From positions 3,162,001 through 3,226,000 of the forward strand of contig NZ_CP098480.1 of NCBI RefSeq assembly GCF_023702715.1: a stretch of 64,000 bases of DNA. Direction: 5' to 3'. This DNA comes from Acinetobacter sp. C32I. GTDB lineage: Bacteria > Pseudomonadota > Gammaproteobacteria > Pseudomonadales > Moraxellaceae. Below, in pieces: positions 61,606 through 64,000 of this stretch. A program made the position numbers and the translations under genes. The notes under the pieces were generated by a model. That model saw only the letters and a program-made list of their open reading frames with translations. It was not told where the DNA came from and ran no database searches. The first letter of the stretch is position 1. The number at the start of each line of letters is the position of its first letter.

Positions 61606-62043
61606 ATGTTTTCTTTGTTTCGTTGTGGCTTGCTGCTGGCTTTAACCGCGGTCTGTTTACAGATTGCGGTTTTCTTGCAGCCGCTACTTCCGAAGCAATA
61701 TCAAATCGCGCCTGTCTGTGAAACCATTACTCAGGCGTTGTTATTACCGAAGCTACAAGCTTCGCATAGCCATTCGGTCCATGCATCTCAGCATCACGAG
61801 CATCAGCTTGAACATGTTCAAGTGTCGATGCCACAACATGATCATCACGATCCTAACCACCAATGTCAGTATTGTACGGTCTATGCCAATCTAGTATTGC
61901 CGCCTGAATTGGGGGTGAAAGAGGTTCTGGTCCGTATCCAAATCCGTTTAGTTGCGTATCAACAAGCCTTTAAGCATGTTTATTTTGCACTGCAACGGTT
62001 GTTCTTGTTGCCTCAAGGGCGGGCTCCGCCACTCTTTGCATAA
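61606..62043 (+). CDS. DUF2946 family protein
   Basis: 145 residues. N-terminal hydrophobic segment (CGLLLALTAVCLQIAVFLQPLLP), then a His-rich middle (SHSHSVHASQHHEHQLEH, QHDHHDPNHQ), then CQYC, the CxxC typical of DUF2946, followed by a second hydrophobic area. Members are encoded beside copper-resistance or TonB copper receptor genes, and the His/CxxC content suggests copper binding. It begins 19 bp after def; the copper receptor gene lies 75 bp downstream, so a shared copper-related role is inferred. Confidence 0.8.
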   Translation: MFSLFRCGLLLALTAVCLQIAVFLQPLLPKQYQIAPVCETITQALLLPKLQASHSHSVHASQHHEHQLEHVQVSMPQHDHHDPNHQCQYCTVYANLVLPPELGVKEVLVRIQIRLVAYQQAFKHVYFALQRLFLLPQGRAPPLFA

Positions 62044-62118
62044 ATTAAAACTTTCTTTTCGTTAGGGTTTTTTTGGAACTCTGACTCTGTTTTATCTATG
62101 TTTTAAGAGAGACCGATA

Positions 62119-64000
62119 ATGGCTCAACCTAAATTTTTATTACAACCGCTGACGGTTGCGATCTTGACTGCTTCAAATACCGCAATGGCGTGGGCAGAAC
62201 CTGTTCAGCATGAGCAGGCACATGTCTCAATGGCACCGATTGTGGTCACTGCACAACAACCGAATGAGAGCAATGGTTTGGTGGTGCAAGCCGATCCTAA
62301 GAAACCGATTCAACCCATCCCAGCGACAGATGGTGCCGACTATCTACAAAGTATTATGGGGTTTAATTCAATACAAAGTGGTGGCACCAATGGCGATGTC
62401 ACTTTCCGTGGCATGTTTGGCTCCCGCATCAAGATTTTAACCGATGGTACGGAGAATCTCGGTGCATGTCCGAGTCGTATGGATGCACCGACCTCGTATA
62501 TTTCACCTGAAAGTTATGACCGTATTTCAGTGATTAAAGGGCCACAAACGGTTCAATATGCCAATACTGGTTCAGCGGCAACGGTGATCTTTGAGCGTGA
62601 ACCTGAAAAACTCACCCAAGACAAACCTTATCGTGGGCAGGCGAGTGTATTGTGGGGTTCGTTTGGACGTTTAGATCAGAATGTTGAAGCGGCGATTGGT
62701 GATGAAAAAAAATATATCCGTTTAAATGCCAATCGTTCTGAATCGAATAGTTATCAAGATGGAGATGGCAAAACTATCCCGTCTTCATGGGAACGTTGGA
62801 ATGCTGATGTTGCATTGGGTTGGACACCAGATGAAAACACTTGGCTTGAGTTGACAGGTGGCAAGGCTGATGGTGAGGCTGAATATGCGGGTCGTGGTAT
62901 GGATGGGGCACAATTCGCTCGTGAAAGCTTAGGTCTACGTTTTGAAAAGAAAAATATCACTGATGTAATCAAGAAAATTGAAGCTCAGGTCAACTATAGC
63001 TATAACGACCATATCATGGATAATTATAGCCTGCGCACACCACCATTGGTTGAAATGCAACATGGTGAACACAGCATGTTGATGCCAAACCCGATGGCCA
63101 TGCAAGTGACACGCCGTACCTTGAACTCACGTTTGGCGATGACCTCGGAATGGAATCAATGGAGCTTAATCACTGGGATCGACTCTCAGTTCAATAAACA
63201 TGGTGGCAGTATGTCATCGCCGACTATGCCATCAATGAATGTACCCTTTCGTCAGGATATGCGCTTCCAGTCTTATGGTGCCTTTGGTGAGTTGACGTAT
63301 CAATTGAACTCGCAGAATAAAATCGTGACAGGTGCTCGTGTAGACCAAGTCACTGTTGATGATGAGCGTGCTGATTCTAAAAGCAAGGGCTTCAATACCC
63401 AGCTTGAAAAAACTTTACCAAGTGCTTTTGTGCGTTTGGAAAATCAAAATGCCGAGCATGGCGTGAACAGTTATGTGGGTTTGGGCTATGTGGAACGTAT
63501 GCCTGATTATTGGGAGTTATTCAGTCCTGAACATGGCAATGCAGGTTCGAGCAATACCTTTAATGGGGTACGTCCAGAGAAAACCTTGCAGTTAGATCTT
63601 GGTTTTACCCAACAACAGGGGGCATTTAACTCATGGGTGTCGGCATATGCAGGGTTGATTGATGACTATATTCTGATGAATTATCACGATCATAGCCATA
63701 TGCATGCCGGCGGGCATGGCAGCAGTGGCATTACTGCGGGCGCGAAGAATGTGGATGCCACCATTGCAGGGGCTGAGGCTGGAATCGGGTATCAGTTTAG
63801 CGATCACATTCAAGCGGATGTAAGTGCGATGTATGCCTGGGGTAAAAATACCAGTGACAATACGCCGTTGCCACAAATTGCACCTTTAGAAGGGCGGGTT
63901 AACCTGCGCTATGTTGCTGATAAATATACACTGGGTATGTTGTGGCGCGTGGTGGATCAGCAAAATCGTATTAGCTTGCATCAAGGTAACATCGTGGGCT
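62119..64000 (+). CDS. TonB-dependent copper receptor (cut by window edge)
   Basis: Outer-membrane receptor. Open from the ATG at 62119 to the window end (627 codons, no stop). Signal peptide to about residue 26, then the TonB-box-like APIVVTA. The plug domain includes GGTNGDVTFRGMFGSRIKILTDGTENLGACPSRMDAPTSYISPESYDRISVIKGPQTV, the distinctive MFGSR and GACPSRMD segments of the TonB copper receptor group (OprC/NosA-like). The barrel follows, rich in Met and His (VEMQHGEHSMLMPNPMAM; YHDHSHMHAGGHG), consistent with copper binding. The upstream DUF2946 gene supports a copper unit. Confidence 0.88.
   Translation, partial: MAQPKFLLQPLTVAILTASNTAMAWAEPVQHEQAHVSMAPIVVTAQQPNESNGLVVQADPKKPIQPIPATDGADYLQSIMGFNSIQSGGTNGDVTFRGMFGSRIKILTDGTENLGACPSRMDAPTSYISPESYDRISVIKGPQTVQYANTGSAATVIFEREPEKLTQDKPYRGQASVLWGSFGRLDQNVEAAIGDEKKYIRLNANRSESNSYQDGDGKTIPSSWERWNADVALGWTPDENTWLELTGGKADGEAEYAGRGMDGAQFARESLGLRFEKKNITDVIKKIEAQVNYSYNDHIMDNYSLRTPPLVEMQHGEHSMLMPNPMAMQVTRRTLNSRLAMTSEWNQWSLITGIDSQFNKHGGSMSSPTMPSMNVPFRQDMRFQSYGAFGELTYQLNSQNKIVTGARVDQVTVDDERADSKSKGFNTQLEKTLPSAFVRLENQNAEHGVNSYVGLGYVERMPDYWELFSPEHGNAGSSNTFNGVRPEKTLQLDLGFTQQQGAFNSWVSAYAGLIDDYILMNYHDHSHMHAGGHGSSGITAGAKNVDATIAGAEAGIGYQFSDHIQADVSAMYAWGKNTSDNTPLPQIAPLEGRVNLRYVADKYTLGMLWRVVDQQNRISLHQGNIVG

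Overview
The window is a chromosomal segment of a gammaproteobacterium that is most likely an Acinetobacter species. The reasons are the gene content (a chromosomal aminoglycoside nucleotidyltransferase of the intrinsic Acinetobacter type, the zur-znuCB/znuA arrangement, a dadR-dadA-dadX-ridA-cycA block, an mmsA-led valine cluster with an MHS transporter), the AT-leaning base composition, and protein sequences that read as Acinetobacter throughout. No species is claimed. No phage, insertion sequence, integron or CRISPR array was seen; this is mostly core chromosome with a few accessory patches.

Layout. 1-4.7 kb: the end of a surface-polysaccharide region, with two leftward glycosyltransferase genes (one cut by the window edge) divergent from kpsC and kpsS, the two Kdo transferases that build the lipid anchor of ABC-exported capsules. 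4.7-9.7 kb: alanine and D-amino-acid catabolism (Lrp-type regulator, D-amino acid dehydrogenase, racemase, RidA, permease). 9.8-19.4 kb: a LysR regulator divergent from a seven-gene operon that takes isobutyryl-CoA to propionyl-CoA, with an acyl-CoA synthetase and an organic-acid symporter. 19.6-25.1 kb: small housekeeping genes (rhodanese, two tRNA-Gly, BolA, SirB2-like, orphan ParA, lipoprotein, LysE, DedA, DoxX, BOF protein). 25.2-29.3 kb: DUF445 protein, guaA, ANT(3'')-II-like enzyme. 29.3-30.0 kb: an AT-rich patch with a gene remnant and an orphan gene, enclosed by two terminators with identical stems. 30.1-31.7 kb: a metal-sensor-like operon (YqjI-type PadR, a Fur homologue without its metal ligands, DUF3861, DUF2798). 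31.8-38.5 kb: pirin, OsmC, GST, SPOR protein, argS, Dyp peroxidase, LysE. 38.5-41.7 kb: zinc uptake (znuB, znuC, zur; divergent znuA behind a Zur-type box). 41.7-49.1 kb: the complete ATP synthase operon atpIBEFHAGDC. 49.1-52.2 kb: lipoproteins, an RcnB-like protein and a glutathione peroxidase. 52.3-57.6 kb: two paralogous MFS exporters with an AraC and a TetR regulator, and a DMT exporter. 57.8-58.0 kb: a candidate small RNA. 58.0-61.6 kb: tsaC, dprA, a LysM protein and, divergent, def. 61.6 kb to the end: a DUF2946 protein and a TonB-dependent copper receptor cut by the window edge.

Most of the window is recognisable. What least fits a routine annotation lies between the genes: a duplicated operator/promoter module around the two MFS genes that keeps the start codon of a lost second tetR; a promoter-hairpins-terminator unit resembling an unannotated small RNA; a terminator-like stem between atpI and atpB; a large inverted repeat in the cycA leader; a tandem repeat behind argS; and twin perfect palindromes in front of the PadR operon whose second gene is a Fur relative without metal sites. 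All were found by reading; none was tested by folding software or database search.
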